This document shows positions 24,159-32,016 of a stretch of DNA of 64,000 nucleotides, piece after piece. The notes under the pieces are model-generated. The model did no database searches, was not told the DNA's origin, and saw only the letters and a list, made by a program, of their open reading frames with translations. Position numbers and translations under genes: made by a program. Every line of letters begins with the position of its first letter. Position 1 is the stretch's first letter. The stretch is from a bacterium (GTDB lineage: Bacteria > Hinthialibacterota > Hinthialibacteria > OLB16), in NCBI GenBank assembly GCA_022072055.1, contig JAJVIK010000001.1, positions 124,001-188,000 on the forward strand, written 5' to 3'.

Positions 24159-25646
24159 TCATAGACTTGCTCCCCCGGCGAGTTCGAGGCCCCGCTGGAG
24201 TCGCTCCTCCACCTTGGCCTTCCCGATGCTCTTTTCCAGGATCGACAGGGTTGTGTTGATCGGCGGCGATACAGTCCGTCCGGTCAATGACACGCGCACA
24301 GGCTGCGCGACCTTTCCCAGCCCCAACCCCAGCGATTCGGACAGGGAGACCAGAAAGTCGTGGATTCCCGCCTCATCCGGCAGCGAGAGGCTCCCTCGAA
24401 CCCAAGAGAGGACCTGCTCCAAAGGCTTGCGGGATTCCGGAGTGAGCACCTTGGCCACCGCCTTGGGATCATACTCCAAGGTCTCCGACAGAAACGGCTG
24501 GGCGTACTCGGTGATCTGAACGAGCGTTCCGCTCCGCTCCTGACAGGCGGCCACGAGCGCCTCGACCCAAGGGCGGTTATCCGGAGCCAGGAGCCGGTTC
24601 AAATCAGGCGCGGAGGGGATGTCCGCGCCCCTCCCTTCCTCCAGGTAGCGACGGTCCTGCTCCAGGCATTTCAAGTGGGCGAGCCAGGCGTCGGTCAGAT
24701 CCGACACTGAGAGCAAACGAATGTGCTCGCCATTGAGCCAGAGCAATTTCTCGGGGTTGAAGACCGCCGGCGCCTTGCCCACGGCCTCCAAGGTGAACTT
24801 CTCGATCATCTCCGAAAGGGTAAAGACTTCCTGGTCGCCGTGGGCCCAGCCGAGACGCACCAGATAATTGCACATCGCCTGGGGGAGGTAACCCATCGCG
24901 CGATACGCCAGGAGCGAGGTGGCGCCATGGCGTTTGGAGAGCTTCTGTTTGTCGGTCCCCAAGATCATCGGAAGATGGGCGAACCGCGGGGGTTCCCACC
25001 CGAGAGCGCGGTACAGGAGGACCTGTTTGGGGGTGCTGGGAAGCAGATCATTGCCGCGGATGATGAGAGTCACCCCCTGATCATAGTCATCGGCCACCAC
25101 CGCGAACTGGTAAGTGGGGGTCCCATCGCTCTTGGCGAGGACAAAGTCATCGATGTCCTCGGTCTTGAAATCGATCGTTCCATAGATCGGATCCTCGACC
25201 GTGATTCGCTCGGAATCGGGAACCTTGAGGCGGATCACGGCGCCCTCGGGATTCACATTCTTCCGGTCCCGGCAGCGATTGTCATAACGCGGAGTCCTCC
25301 CCGCCGCCGTTTGCTCGGCCCGGAGGGTGTCCAGACGCTCCTTCGAGCAGTCACAGTGATAGGCCGCGCCGGTCTCAACCAATTGACGAAAGAGTCCTCG
25401 ATAGTATTCAGTCCGTTCACTCTGGAAGATGGGCGGCTCATCCGATTGGAGTCCGAGCCATTCCAGCCCCTCGAGAATGGAGCGGGTGAACTCCTCCTTG
25501 CTGCGCTCTCTGTCGGTGTCCTCGATCCGGACCAGAAAGGCCCCGCCGTGATGACGGGCGTGGAGATAGTTGAATAGCGCGGTCCGGGTCACACCGACAT
25601 GGAGGTAACCGGTGGGCGAGGGCGCGCATCGAACTCGAACGGACAT
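24159..25646 (-). CDS. gltX: Glutamyl-tRNA synthetase
   Basis: The 495-residue product is a class I aminoacyl-tRNA synthetase. The HIGH-type motif lies in CAPSPTGYLHVGVTRTALFN and the KMSKS-type motif is KLSKRHG. DYDQGVTLIIRGNDLLPSTP and the preceding Glu/Gln-recognition segment are typical of bacterial GluRS. It charges tRNA-Glu, and possibly tRNA-Gln if the amidotransferase route is used. It is cytoplasmic and of normal length. AAGGAG precedes the ATG at 25646. It follows the NHL lipoprotein gene by 71 bases on the same strand, at the end of a core-function block that starts with dnaN. Confidence 0.95.
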   Translation of the reverse strand: MSVRVRCAPSPTGYLHVGVTRTALFNYLHARHHGGAFLVRIEDTDRERSKEEFTRSILEGLEWLGLQSDEPPIFQSERTEYYRGLFRQLVETGAAYHCDCSKERLDTLRAEQTAAGRTPRYDNRCRDRKNVNPEGAVIRLKVPDSERITVEDPIYGTIDFKTEDIDDFVLAKSDGTPTYQFAVVADDYDQGVTLIIRGNDLLPSTPKQVLLYRALGWEPPRFAHLPMILGTDKQKLSKRHGATSLLAYRAMGYLPQAMCNYLVRLGWAHGDQEVFTLSEMIEKFTLEAVGKAPAVFNPEKLLWLNGEHIRLLSVSDLTDAWLAHLKCLEQDRRYLEEGRGADIPSAPDLNRLLAPDNRPWVEALVAACQERSGTLVQITEYAQPFLSETLEYDPKAVAKVLTPESRKPLEQVLSWVRGSLSLPDEAGIHDFLVSLSESLGLGLGKVAQPVRVSLTGRTVSPPINTTLSILEKSIGKAKVEERLQRGLELAGGASL

Positions 25647-25717
25647 TCCTTGACTCCTTGGGCAAAATGCGAGTCTATCGAAAGGGGCCGCGGATTGGGA
25701 GGGAGCCGGATATAGCT

Positions 25718-26653
25718 TCAGCGAAGCAAACTTCCGAGGTTTTGGATCCGGTCGTTCTTGGTGTCGGCCACCAACACCTCGCCCGTGGAGAGCACGGTCA
25801 CCCCCCAAGGCTCGCTGAACTCGCCCCTTCCCCGACCCGCGCCGCCGTAAATGCCGAGAGCCTTTCCCTCGGGAGAGAAGACCTGAAGGCGGTGGTTGCC
25901 GAACTCGATGGCGTAGATCCTCCCGGATTTGTCCACCGCGACATCATAGGGGTAGTTGAGCTGCCCCCGGTCGCGTCCGAATTCGCCGATGATTCGCAGC
26001 AACTCCCCGCCGGGGCTGAAAACCTGGATGCGGTGGTTGACCGAATCGGCGACGACGAGGTTTCCATCGGGGGAAAGGGCAAGCCCCTGAGGACGTCGCA
26101 GCTCGCCTGGGGCGTCGCCGATTTGCCCCCACTCTCCAAGGAACCGCCCGTTAGGGTCCAAACGTTGGACCCGTACTTTGTCGCCATATTCCAGAGTGGT
26201 GAGCACTCCTGAGGAATCCTCGACCACATCCGTGACCAGGCAGAACTCTCCCGGCCCGCTCCCCGCCTTTCCGATCACCTGGAGGAGCGCGCCCTCTGGG
26301 GAATAGCGCAACACCTGGCCGTAGTGGGTGTCGGCCACCAGGATGTTTCCGGAGCGGTCCACATCCAGACCGCGCGGGTTGCCGCGACCGGTTTGGGGCG
26401 TGGTCCAGCCTCGAAGGAATTCCCCGTCGGGGGAGAAGACCTGGATCCGGTTGGTGCGGTCGAGCACGACCCAGCTTCCATCCGGCAAGGCTTCCACCGC
26501 GCGCGGATTGAAGAGCGCCCCCCTCCACTTGCCTCGTACACCCCAAGATCGGCTCGAGCCACCGATATCCTCGGAACACCCGCCGAGGAGCAATGTGACA
26601 AGGGCCGCAAGGGCTAACGGGAATCGGGAAAACTCAAGGCTTGGATGGCGCAT
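25718..26653 (-). CDS. NHL-repeat lipoprotein
   Basis: The 311-residue product has a lipoprotein signal (ALAALVTLLLGGCSED) with Cys as acceptor in the lipobox LLGGC. The rest is six NHL repeats forming a six-bladed beta-propeller; units such as NPRGLDVDRSGNILVADTHY, RPQGLALSPDGNLVVADSVN and YPYDVAVDKSGRIYAIEFGN show the repeating G-x-D-x-x-G-x-I-(Y/V)-V-A-D pattern. NHL propellers bind proteins or other ligands. As a lipoprotein it should be anchored on the outer or inner membrane surface. The ATG at 26653 lies inside the preceding gene (20-base overlap). It has no obvious functional link to the translation genes around it. Confidence 0.85.
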   Translation of the reverse strand: MRHPSLEFSRFPLALAALVTLLLGGCSEDIGGSSRSWGVRGKWRGALFNPRAVEALPDGSWVVLDRTNRIQVFSPDGEFLRGWTTPQTGRGNPRGLDVDRSGNILVADTHYGQVLRYSPEGALLQVIGKAGSGPGEFCLVTDVVEDSSGVLTTLEYGDKVRVQRLDPNGRFLGEWGQIGDAPGELRRPQGLALSPDGNLVVADSVNHRIQVFSPGGELLRIIGEFGRDRGQLNYPYDVAVDKSGRIYAIEFGNHRLQVFSPEGKALGIYGGAGRGRGEFSEPWGVTVLSTGEVLVADTKNDRIQNLGSLLR

Positions 26654-27266
26654 CGAGGAGGATGGGAGCGTGAAGGGTGATCCAACAGCGGTCGAAAAGG
26701 AGGGGAAACACCCAGCCGTTCGGGTTCAGCCCTTGCCTTGGCGCGCGGCAGAAAAAGAGTTCCCCATGGTAAGTCACGTTGTATCGGTAAACCGCCTCTC
26801 CGACTCGATTCAGGAAACAGAACGGAGTTTCCCAGTATCCGAGGGAGAAAAGCTTCTTGAATTCAACGGACACCTTGAGGCGTCCCTGGTCTCCGGACAC
26901 GCGCAGGCCATATTCGCCGAACTCCTCGAAGCTCCCCTCGACCTTGAGGATGCGCCAATGCCTGCGCCCGCCTTCGAGGGCATCCTCGAAATCCACCGCC
27001 ATCCGGGAAAGGACATAGCCCTTGGATCGACCGTGACCGGCGATGCAGGGGATATACCCGAACTCGTGGAACGGTTTCGAGAAGGTGGTGGTTTCGGTTG
27101 GGCGATAGCAGCCGAAGTAATGGCCCGAAAGGGTGTTGAAACCGAGGAAACGACGCTTGGTCAATCCCTTCGGAACCAGCTGATCCTTGATCTTCTTGTA
27201 TGAAATCCAGTCGATCAGCAGGCCCGCCCAACCGTACAGCAACCAGGGCGGCTCCGGGGGTCTCAT
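26634..27266 (-). CDS. Conserved-context protein between rlmN and NHL lipoprotein, unknown
   Basis: The 210-residue product starts at the ATG overlapping the rlmN stop by four bases (ATGA), and its own stop lies 20 bases inside the next gene, so it is tightly coupled with both. The sequence has an aromatic-rich N-terminal part (PPEPPWLLYGWAGLLIDW), then FLGFNTLSGHYFGCYRPTET and MAVDFEDALEGGRRHWRILK. The last segment, with GRR then K, weakly recalls acetoacetate decarboxylase-like folds, but I do not claim it. It has no clear signal peptide. I do not recognise a family. Its position suggests a link with translation quality or membrane lipid, without proof. Confidence 0.7.
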   Translation of the reverse strand: MRPPEPPWLLYGWAGLLIDWISYKKIKDQLVPKGLTKRRFLGFNTLSGHYFGCYRPTETTTFSKPFHEFGYIPCIAGHGRSKGYVLSRMAVDFEDALEGGRRHWRILKVEGSFEEFGEYGLRVSGDQGRLKVSVEFKKLFSLGYWETPFCFLNRVGEAVYRYNVTYHGELFFCRAPRQGLNPNGWVFPLLFDRCWITLHAPILLDAPSKP

Positions 27267-28360
27267 GGCGCCATCGCGGCGGGCTGTATCCGAACCCCCG
27301 CCTTTTCGTATTCGAGGCCGCGGAGCTGCCCGCAAGCCGCATCGATGTTTCGCCCGGGACTCTTCCGGAGGGTGGCGTCCAGTCCTCCATCGACCAACCG
27401 TTTCACAAAGGCGCGGGCGTCCGACTCCTTGGGAGCCTCCAGTCGGGTGAGGCCAATCGGGTTGTAGCGGATCAGGTTGATGTGAACCAGACTCCAGTTC
27501 CTGAACAGGTCCACAAGGCCCTTGGCCTCGGCGGGGCTGTCGTTGACCCCCTTGAGCAGGATGTATTCGAAGGTCAATCGGCGACCGGACTTTTCGATGT
27601 AAGTCTGACAGGCTCGCAGCAAGGTCTTGAGGGGATAGATCTCCTCAATGGGCATAAGGCTGCGGCGAAGCTCGGAGTTCGGGGCATGCAGCGAGACCGC
27701 CAGCCCAACCTGAAGCCCTTCTTCGGCGAACCGATAGATCTCCGGAACCATGCCGGCCGTGGAGAGGGTAATCCGACGGGCCCCAAGTCCTGGGCCGGTC
27801 GGATCGGTGAGGCGCTTGATGGATTCGAGAACCGCGGAGTAATTCTGGAAGGGTTCTCCCATCCCCATGTAGACCAAGCGGCTGGGCCACCCCTCCAAGC
27901 CGGTGGCCGTCGCGGTCTGGGCTCGAAGGGCGAGGACTTGGCCGACAATCTCCCCCACGCTCAGATTTCGGGTGAGACCAAACTTGCCGGAGGCGCAGAA
28001 GGCGCAGCGGAGTCCGCAGCCAACCTGGGTCGAGAGGCACGCCGTGTAGTCTTCCAGCGGGCCGATCCGGACACTTTCAATCGCCTCCCCATCGGGCAAC
28101 GTGAAGAGGAAACGGTCGGCGCCTTCCCCTTCGCCCTCAATCCATCGGGCCGGAACGGGATAGCCTTCGGTGAAGGCTTCCGCGAGGCTCACTCGGAGAC
28201 CTCTCGGAAGGTCGGACATCTGAGAAATGGGGGTGAGACGGAGGATTCCCCGATGGATCTGCTCGGCTCGGTAAGCCTCTTCTCCCAGGCTCGCCAGCCA
28301 AGCCCGAATGGAATCCCGCGTTTGGTCGATCAGGCGCGGGAGCGCCGCGTCCGCGACCAT
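27263..28360 (-). CDS. rlmN: 23S rRNA (adenine-2503-C2)-methyltransferase, radical SAM
   Basis: The 365-residue product is a RlmN-type radical SAM methyltransferase. The CxxxCxxC motif is CGLRCAFCASG, which binds [4Fe-4S]. The methylated Cys in RlmN enzymes is found near the C-terminus in DAACGQLRG. The conserved LVYMGMGEPFQNY and RRITLSTAGMVP complete the SAM and active-site regions. It methylates A2503 of 23S rRNA and also A37 of some tRNAs. It is cytoplasmic and of normal length. It starts seven bases after dnaN and its stop overlaps the next gene, so it belongs to the dnaN-led operon. Confidence 0.95.
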   Translation of the reverse strand: MVADAALPRLIDQTRDSIRAWLASLGEEAYRAEQIHRGILRLTPISQMSDLPRGLRVSLAEAFTEGYPVPARWIEGEGEGADRFLFTLPDGEAIESVRIGPLEDYTACLSTQVGCGLRCAFCASGKFGLTRNLSVGEIVGQVLALRAQTATATGLEGWPSRLVYMGMGEPFQNYSAVLESIKRLTDPTGPGLGARRITLSTAGMVPEIYRFAEEGLQVGLAVSLHAPNSELRRSLMPIEEIYPLKTLLRACQTYIEKSGRRLTFEYILLKGVNDSPAEAKGLVDLFRNWSLVHINLIRYNPIGLTRLEAPKESDARAFVKRLVDGGLDATLRKSPGRNIDAACGQLRGLEYEKAGVRIQPAAMAP

Positions 28361-28366
28361 TACGCG

Positions 28367-29542
28367 CTACTCCTCCTCGGACTCGTCTTCTTCCTCCTCG
28401 AGCTCCTCGTCCTCGTCCACTTCGTAATCGGATTCGGGCTCTTCATCGCGGATCGTCATCGGCATGATGATATGGAGGAAGGAATCGTCCTCTTCCTTGG
28501 TGAGATAGGCCGCCCCCCCATCGGCCACGAGGGACCACGCGAGCATCCCCGAGCCGAAAACGCGCAGGCATTCGAGGAGATAGGTGGCATTGTAGGCCAC
28601 TCGGGCGTTGCCCCCCTCGGTGTTGGCGTCGATCTCGGTCGTCGCGCCCCCCGCCTCCTGACGTTCCCCGGAGATGGTCAGGACACCATCCTTGGCGGTG
28701 AACTCCACCAGGCGGCTGCGCTCATTGGCCATAACATTGGCCCGGCGCACCGCCGCCATCAGTTCATCCCTGTCAACCAGGATGCGGATGCCGTAGGTGG
28801 ACGGGATCAGAGACTGGTAGGGGGGGAAGTTGTCCTCCAGGAGCGTGGAGGCCACCGTGGTGTTGCCGGCCTCGAACAGGACTCGCTTGTCTCCGACGGT
28901 GACATGGACCTCGCCCTCATCCGGCAAGGCGCGGAGAACCTCTTGCGCGGCGCGCGCGGGAACCAGCATGGTGGCCTTGGGTTTGGAGGTGTCATCAATT
29001 TCGTGGATGACCCGCGACATGCGCCGTCCGTCGGTCGCCACCCACTGAACCTTGCCGCCATCATGGACAAACTTGACTCCTCCAAGCTGGTAGCGAGCGC
29101 GCTCGTCGGAGGTCGCGAACACTGTCCGCTCCAAGGCCTGCCGAGCCACCGGGCAAGGAATGGAGATGACCGGTCCCTCCACCTTGGGAAGGAACGGAGG
29201 GAAATCATCGGTGGGCAGGGTGCAGAGATGGAATCGGCTCCTGCCCGCCTTGATCTCCAGCTCCTTCTTGACCAGCTTGAGGTCCACCTCTCCTTCGGGG
29301 AGCTCGCGCACGATCTGCGAAAGCAGCTTGGCGGGCACCGCGATCTCGCCCGCAGCGCCACTCTGAACCTCCAACGCGACCCGGATGCTGACCGAGAGAT
29401 TTGTGGCGAGGACCTGAAGGTCCTCCTTGCCGATCCGGAGGACCGTGTTCTCCACGATTGGGTTGGAAATTTTGCTCTGGGCAATGCCCTGGGCCAAGCT
29501 GATGGCGTTATGCAGCGCCGACTGATCCACCGTTCCGCGCAT
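28367..29542 (-). CDS. dnaN: DNA polymerase III beta sliding clamp with acidic C-terminal tail
   Basis: The 391-residue product is a full beta clamp: three homologous domains, with HLCTLPTDDFPPFLPKVEG at the first-second domain link and the normal C-terminal end LHIIMPMTI. A 27-residue tail follows with 20 Asp/Glu (EEPESDYEVDEDEELEEEEDESEEE type), absent from the usual clamp, which ends at MPM(R/T)(L/I). The tail follows the hydrophobic pocket used by clamp-binding motifs and could modulate partner binding. I chose the ATG at 29542, with AGGGG upstream; seven more codons precede it in frame. dnaA is not visible upstream, so no replication origin is proved. It is first in the operon dnaN, rlmN, unknown, NHL protein, gltX. 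Confidence 0.95.
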   Translation of the reverse strand: MRGTVDQSALHNAISLAQGIAQSKISNPIVENTVLRIGKEDLQVLATNLSVSIRVALEVQSGAAGEIAVPAKLLSQIVRELPEGEVDLKLVKKELEIKAGRSRFHLCTLPTDDFPPFLPKVEGPVISIPCPVARQALERTVFATSDERARYQLGGVKFVHDGGKVQWVATDGRRMSRVIHEIDDTSKPKATMLVPARAAQEVLRALPDEGEVHVTVGDKRVLFEAGNTTVASTLLEDNFPPYQSLIPSTYGIRILVDRDELMAAVRRANVMANERSRLVEFTAKDGVLTISGERQEAGGATTEIDANTEGGNARVAYNATYLLECLRVFGSGMLAWSLVADGGAAYLTKEEDDSFLHIIMPMTIRDEEPESDYEVDEDEELEEEEDESEEE

Positions 29543-29582
29543 GTGAGAATCCCCTCTGAACAAAGCAGTGCTTTAAGGAGCA

Positions 29583-29599
29583 GGATGGTGGCACCATCC
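29583..29599. promoter_or_regulatory. Perfect palindrome between dnaN and methyltransferase genes
   Basis: GGATGGTG-G-CACCATCC is a perfect eight-base inverted repeat with a one-base centre. It lies in the 123-base divergent region, 41 bases upstream of the dnaN ATG. The close spacing is more like a repressor operator than a transcription hairpin. No known regulator consensus is matched. Confidence 0.35.
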
Positions 29600-29665
29600 C
29601 CTAGAATTTCCAAGGGGTCTATCCCCCTTTCCGGAAGGCGGGCATTCGTGTAAACCGCAATTCTT

Positions 29666-30757
29666 GTGACACAGGAATTCGCCTTTCAAAGCGGCGCGCT
29701 TTGCTGCCCCGGGTGCGAAGGGGAGCTGGCGGAGACCTCCCCGGGAACCCTCTCCTGCCTCGGATGCGGAGGCCGATTTCCCCTCACCGAGGAGCGGCTG
29801 GCGAGTTTCTCGGACCCGGGGGCCTATTGGGGGGAGGAGTTCTCCCTGGAAGAGATGAGAGAGATCAACGCCCTGGCCCGCGCGCAAGGCTGGCGGGAGG
29901 CGGTGGAGCGGATTGTGGCCCCAAAGGCCCCGTCGCGAGCGCGTTACATCCGGGATTTCTTTCGGGCGGATTGGCGTTTCCTGTTCCCGGTTGAGGCGTG
30001 TTGGCGTGTGCTCGACATCGGAGCGGGTTGGGGTTCCCTCTCAGCGGCCCTTGCGACCCTCTGCGCGGAGGTGGTCGCTCTCGAATCCGCCCTTGAGCGG
30101 GCGCGGTTCATCCGGATCCGAGCCGAACAAGATCGGATCGGCAACCTGGTTCCGGTGCATGGGACCTTGGGCGCCCCACCGCTTCGTCGGAACCATTTCG
30201 ACCTTGTCGCCATGAACGGGGTGCTCGAATGGTTGGGCTGGGCGGACCTTTCCCGAGACACGCGAAGCGTTCAAGAGGAGCTCCTCCGGAGGGCCTGGGA
30301 GCGACTGCGACCGGGAGGGTGGCTGTATGTGGGGATCGAGAACCGCTTTGGAATCAGCTACTTCCTCGGGGCGATGGATCACAGCTATCTGAAATACACC
30401 TCGCTGCTCCCTCGACCGTTGGCGGATTGGGTCACACGGCGCAGACGCGGGCACGCCTACAGGACCTACACCTACTCGCCGATCGGGTATCGCCGCCTTC
30501 TGGAGGGAGCCGGTTTCGGCGAGATCCGATTCTTCGGCGTGATGCCGACCTACAGCCGCCCAATCAACTATTGGCCGCTTGGGGACGGCATCCCGATCCA
30601 ACGGTTCGCGCGGGTCCTCTTTTCGGAGAAGCCCAACACGCTTTCATTCAAGTCCCGATTGGCGCAGCGGATGGTGGAGTTGGTCCCTCCCGCGCTCTTG
30701 GCCGCGGGGGCCAAGTTTCTGGTTCCCCACTTGCTCATTGTGGCGAGGAGGCCCTAA
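29666..30757 (+). CDS. SAM-dependent methyltransferase with zinc-ribbon N-terminus
   Basis: The 363-residue product starts at GTG. An N-terminal pair of Cys-x-x-Cys motifs (CPGCEGELAE and CLGCGGRFPL) makes a small zinc ribbon. The class I methyltransferase fold follows, with motif I VLDIGAGWGSLSAALA binding SAM, an ESALERARFIRIRAEQD loop, and LRPGGWLYVGIENRFG as a later strand. The C-terminal segment MDHSYLKYTSLLPRPLAD is typical of methyltransferases in sugar or glycan gene clusters. The next gene, an APH-fold kinase, starts three bases later, so the two act together. The substrate is unknown; a glycan, lipid carrier or nucleotide sugar is likely. Confidence 0.8.
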   Translation: MTQEFAFQSGALCCPGCEGELAETSPGTLSCLGCGGRFPLTEERLASFSDPGAYWGEEFSLEEMREINALARAQGWREAVERIVAPKAPSRARYIRDFFRADWRFLFPVEACWRVLDIGAGWGSLSAALATLCAEVVALESALERARFIRIRAEQDRIGNLVPVHGTLGAPPLRRNHFDLVAMNGVLEWLGWADLSRDTRSVQEELLRRAWERLRPGGWLYVGIENRFGISYFLGAMDHSYLKYTSLLPRPLADWVTRRRRGHAYRTYTYSPIGYRRLLEGAGFGEIRFFGVMPTYSRPINYWPLGDGIPIQRFARVLFSEKPNTLSFKSRLAQRMVELVPPALLAAGAKFLVPHLLIVARRP

Positions 30758-30760
30758 GGG

Positions 30761-31786
30761 ATGCTCGATTGGATTCGCGGCGCCCTGAGCGATGAGGCCA
30801 GACGGGTAGGGATCGATCCCGGAAGGCTGACCTACTTCAAGCGAATCGGAGGAGACCTATCAGCTGGAGGGAAGGCGGTTTTCGAGGTGCTCGGCCCCAG
30901 GGAGGCGGTCCCGCTCTGGGTGGTGAAAGCCGCGCGCTCCCCAGAGGGGAGCAAGAACCTGGAAGAGGAGTTCAAGCGCCTTCGAGGTCTCGCCGAGTCG
31001 CTCCCCGAGACTTGTTCCAAGAGTATTCCGCGGGCGATAGCGTTCGAGGCGAGAGACACCGGAGCGGTGTCGGTGGAGACCTTCCTTCGGGGCGAGAAGC
31101 TTTCGCGACTTCTTCGCCTCCACAGGCAAGCGGATGTCTGGGGCCTGTGGCGAACGTGGGGAAATCGGGCCATCGAGTGGTTGATCGCGTTCTCCGGGTC
31201 GCAGCCGAGCGGGCGGTTCGATTTCTCCTCGGCGTGGTGGCGCGAACTGCTGGTGGACCCGCTCGCGTCTCACTCGCCGGTTCTCGAGAGTCTTTCCCCC
31301 CACTGGCAAAGCCTTTGGACCCGGATTCTTCAAACGGGGGATGCGGACTGGTCGATTCCGCTCGATTCACACCCTCCGCATGGGGATTTCACGCCGACCA
31401 ATATTGTCACCTTCGCGGACGAGATTGGGGTTTTCGATTGGTCCCCCGAGCAGAGGGATCAACCCCCAGGGCTGGACCTGTTCCAGTTTCTGATGAGTTC
31501 CTCGCTATACATGGGCCAGTGCCTCGAACGCAAGTCCCGCCTCGCGGACCTCTCAACCCCGGTGTGTGCGAGTCCCCAGTTCTTCGAGTGCGTTGGGGAA
31601 CCGATCCGGACTTGCCTTCAGCGAAATCGAATCCCGACAGCCGCGGTCAGCAAGCTCTCGCTCGCGGCGTTCAGTCTCAAGATTCTGAACCTTGTGAACC
31701 GCCCGGAGCCGGTTCGGGACTCGCTTGCGGGATGGATCTTGGGGGCGGATGGGTGGGTGACGAAGGGTGAGGAGATGGCACCTTGA
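30761..31786 (+). CDS. APH-fold phosphotransferase paired with methyltransferase
   Basis: The 341-residue product has the aminoglycoside-phosphotransferase/choline-kinase fold. The Brenner motif is HGDFTPTNIV (catalytic Asp and Asn) and the second metal-binding Asp lies in IGVFDWSPEQ. An N-terminal Lys-containing strand (WVVKAARS) fits the ATP-binding beta3 Lys. It should transfer a phosphate from ATP to a hydroxyl of a small molecule or sugar. Antibiotic resistance is possible for the family but not indicated, since the gene starts three bases after a glycan-type methyltransferase. It has no membrane segment. The function of the pair is likely modification of a cell-surface glycan or lipid head group. 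Confidence 0.75.
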   Translation: MLDWIRGALSDEARRVGIDPGRLTYFKRIGGDLSAGGKAVFEVLGPREAVPLWVVKAARSPEGSKNLEEEFKRLRGLAESLPETCSKSIPRAIAFEARDTGAVSVETFLRGEKLSRLLRLHRQADVWGLWRTWGNRAIEWLIAFSGSQPSGRFDFSSAWWRELLVDPLASHSPVLESLSPHWQSLWTRILQTGDADWSIPLDSHPPHGDFTPTNIVTFADEIGVFDWSPEQRDQPPGLDLFQFLMSSSLYMGQCLERKSRLADLSTPVCASPQFFECVGEPIRTCLQRNRIPTAAVSKLSLAAFSLKILNLVNRPEPVRDSLAGWILGADGWVTKGEEMAP

Positions 31787-32016
31787 GAACCCCTATTGAC
31801 CTGATGCCAAGGGCCTACGCACTACGAATGAGTCATAGCCAACATAGAGTCGCGGTGAGGGCTTCATGAATCCCATGACCCGTGCCATCTGCCTCTCTTG
31901 AAAGTCTAAACGCCAAAAAACAAAAGAACACTTTAGCTATTGACGGTCTGGCAACAAGGATCCACGATACCCCTATAGGTGAAGACACTAAAAACCTTAT
32001 CGGAGGTCCGGGAACC

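Noticed and set aside
24159-25646. Duplicated or non-canonical glutamyl-tRNA synthetase
   Set aside because: The HIGH and KMSKS-type motifs and overall length are normal; a standard gltX explains it.
27200-29653. 817-residue open frame on the plus strand, antisense to rlmN and dnaN
   Set aside because: It is a shadow frame caused by high GC; the opposite strand holds clear rlmN and dnaN.
28367-29665. Replication origin beside dnaN
   Set aside because: No dnaA gene and no cluster of DnaA-box-like 9-mers were seen in the adjoining region.
31882-32016. GTG at 31882 as the subtilase start
   Set aside because: There is no ribosome binding site and the added 45 residues look unlike a propeptide or signal; the ATG at 32017 follows GGAGG.
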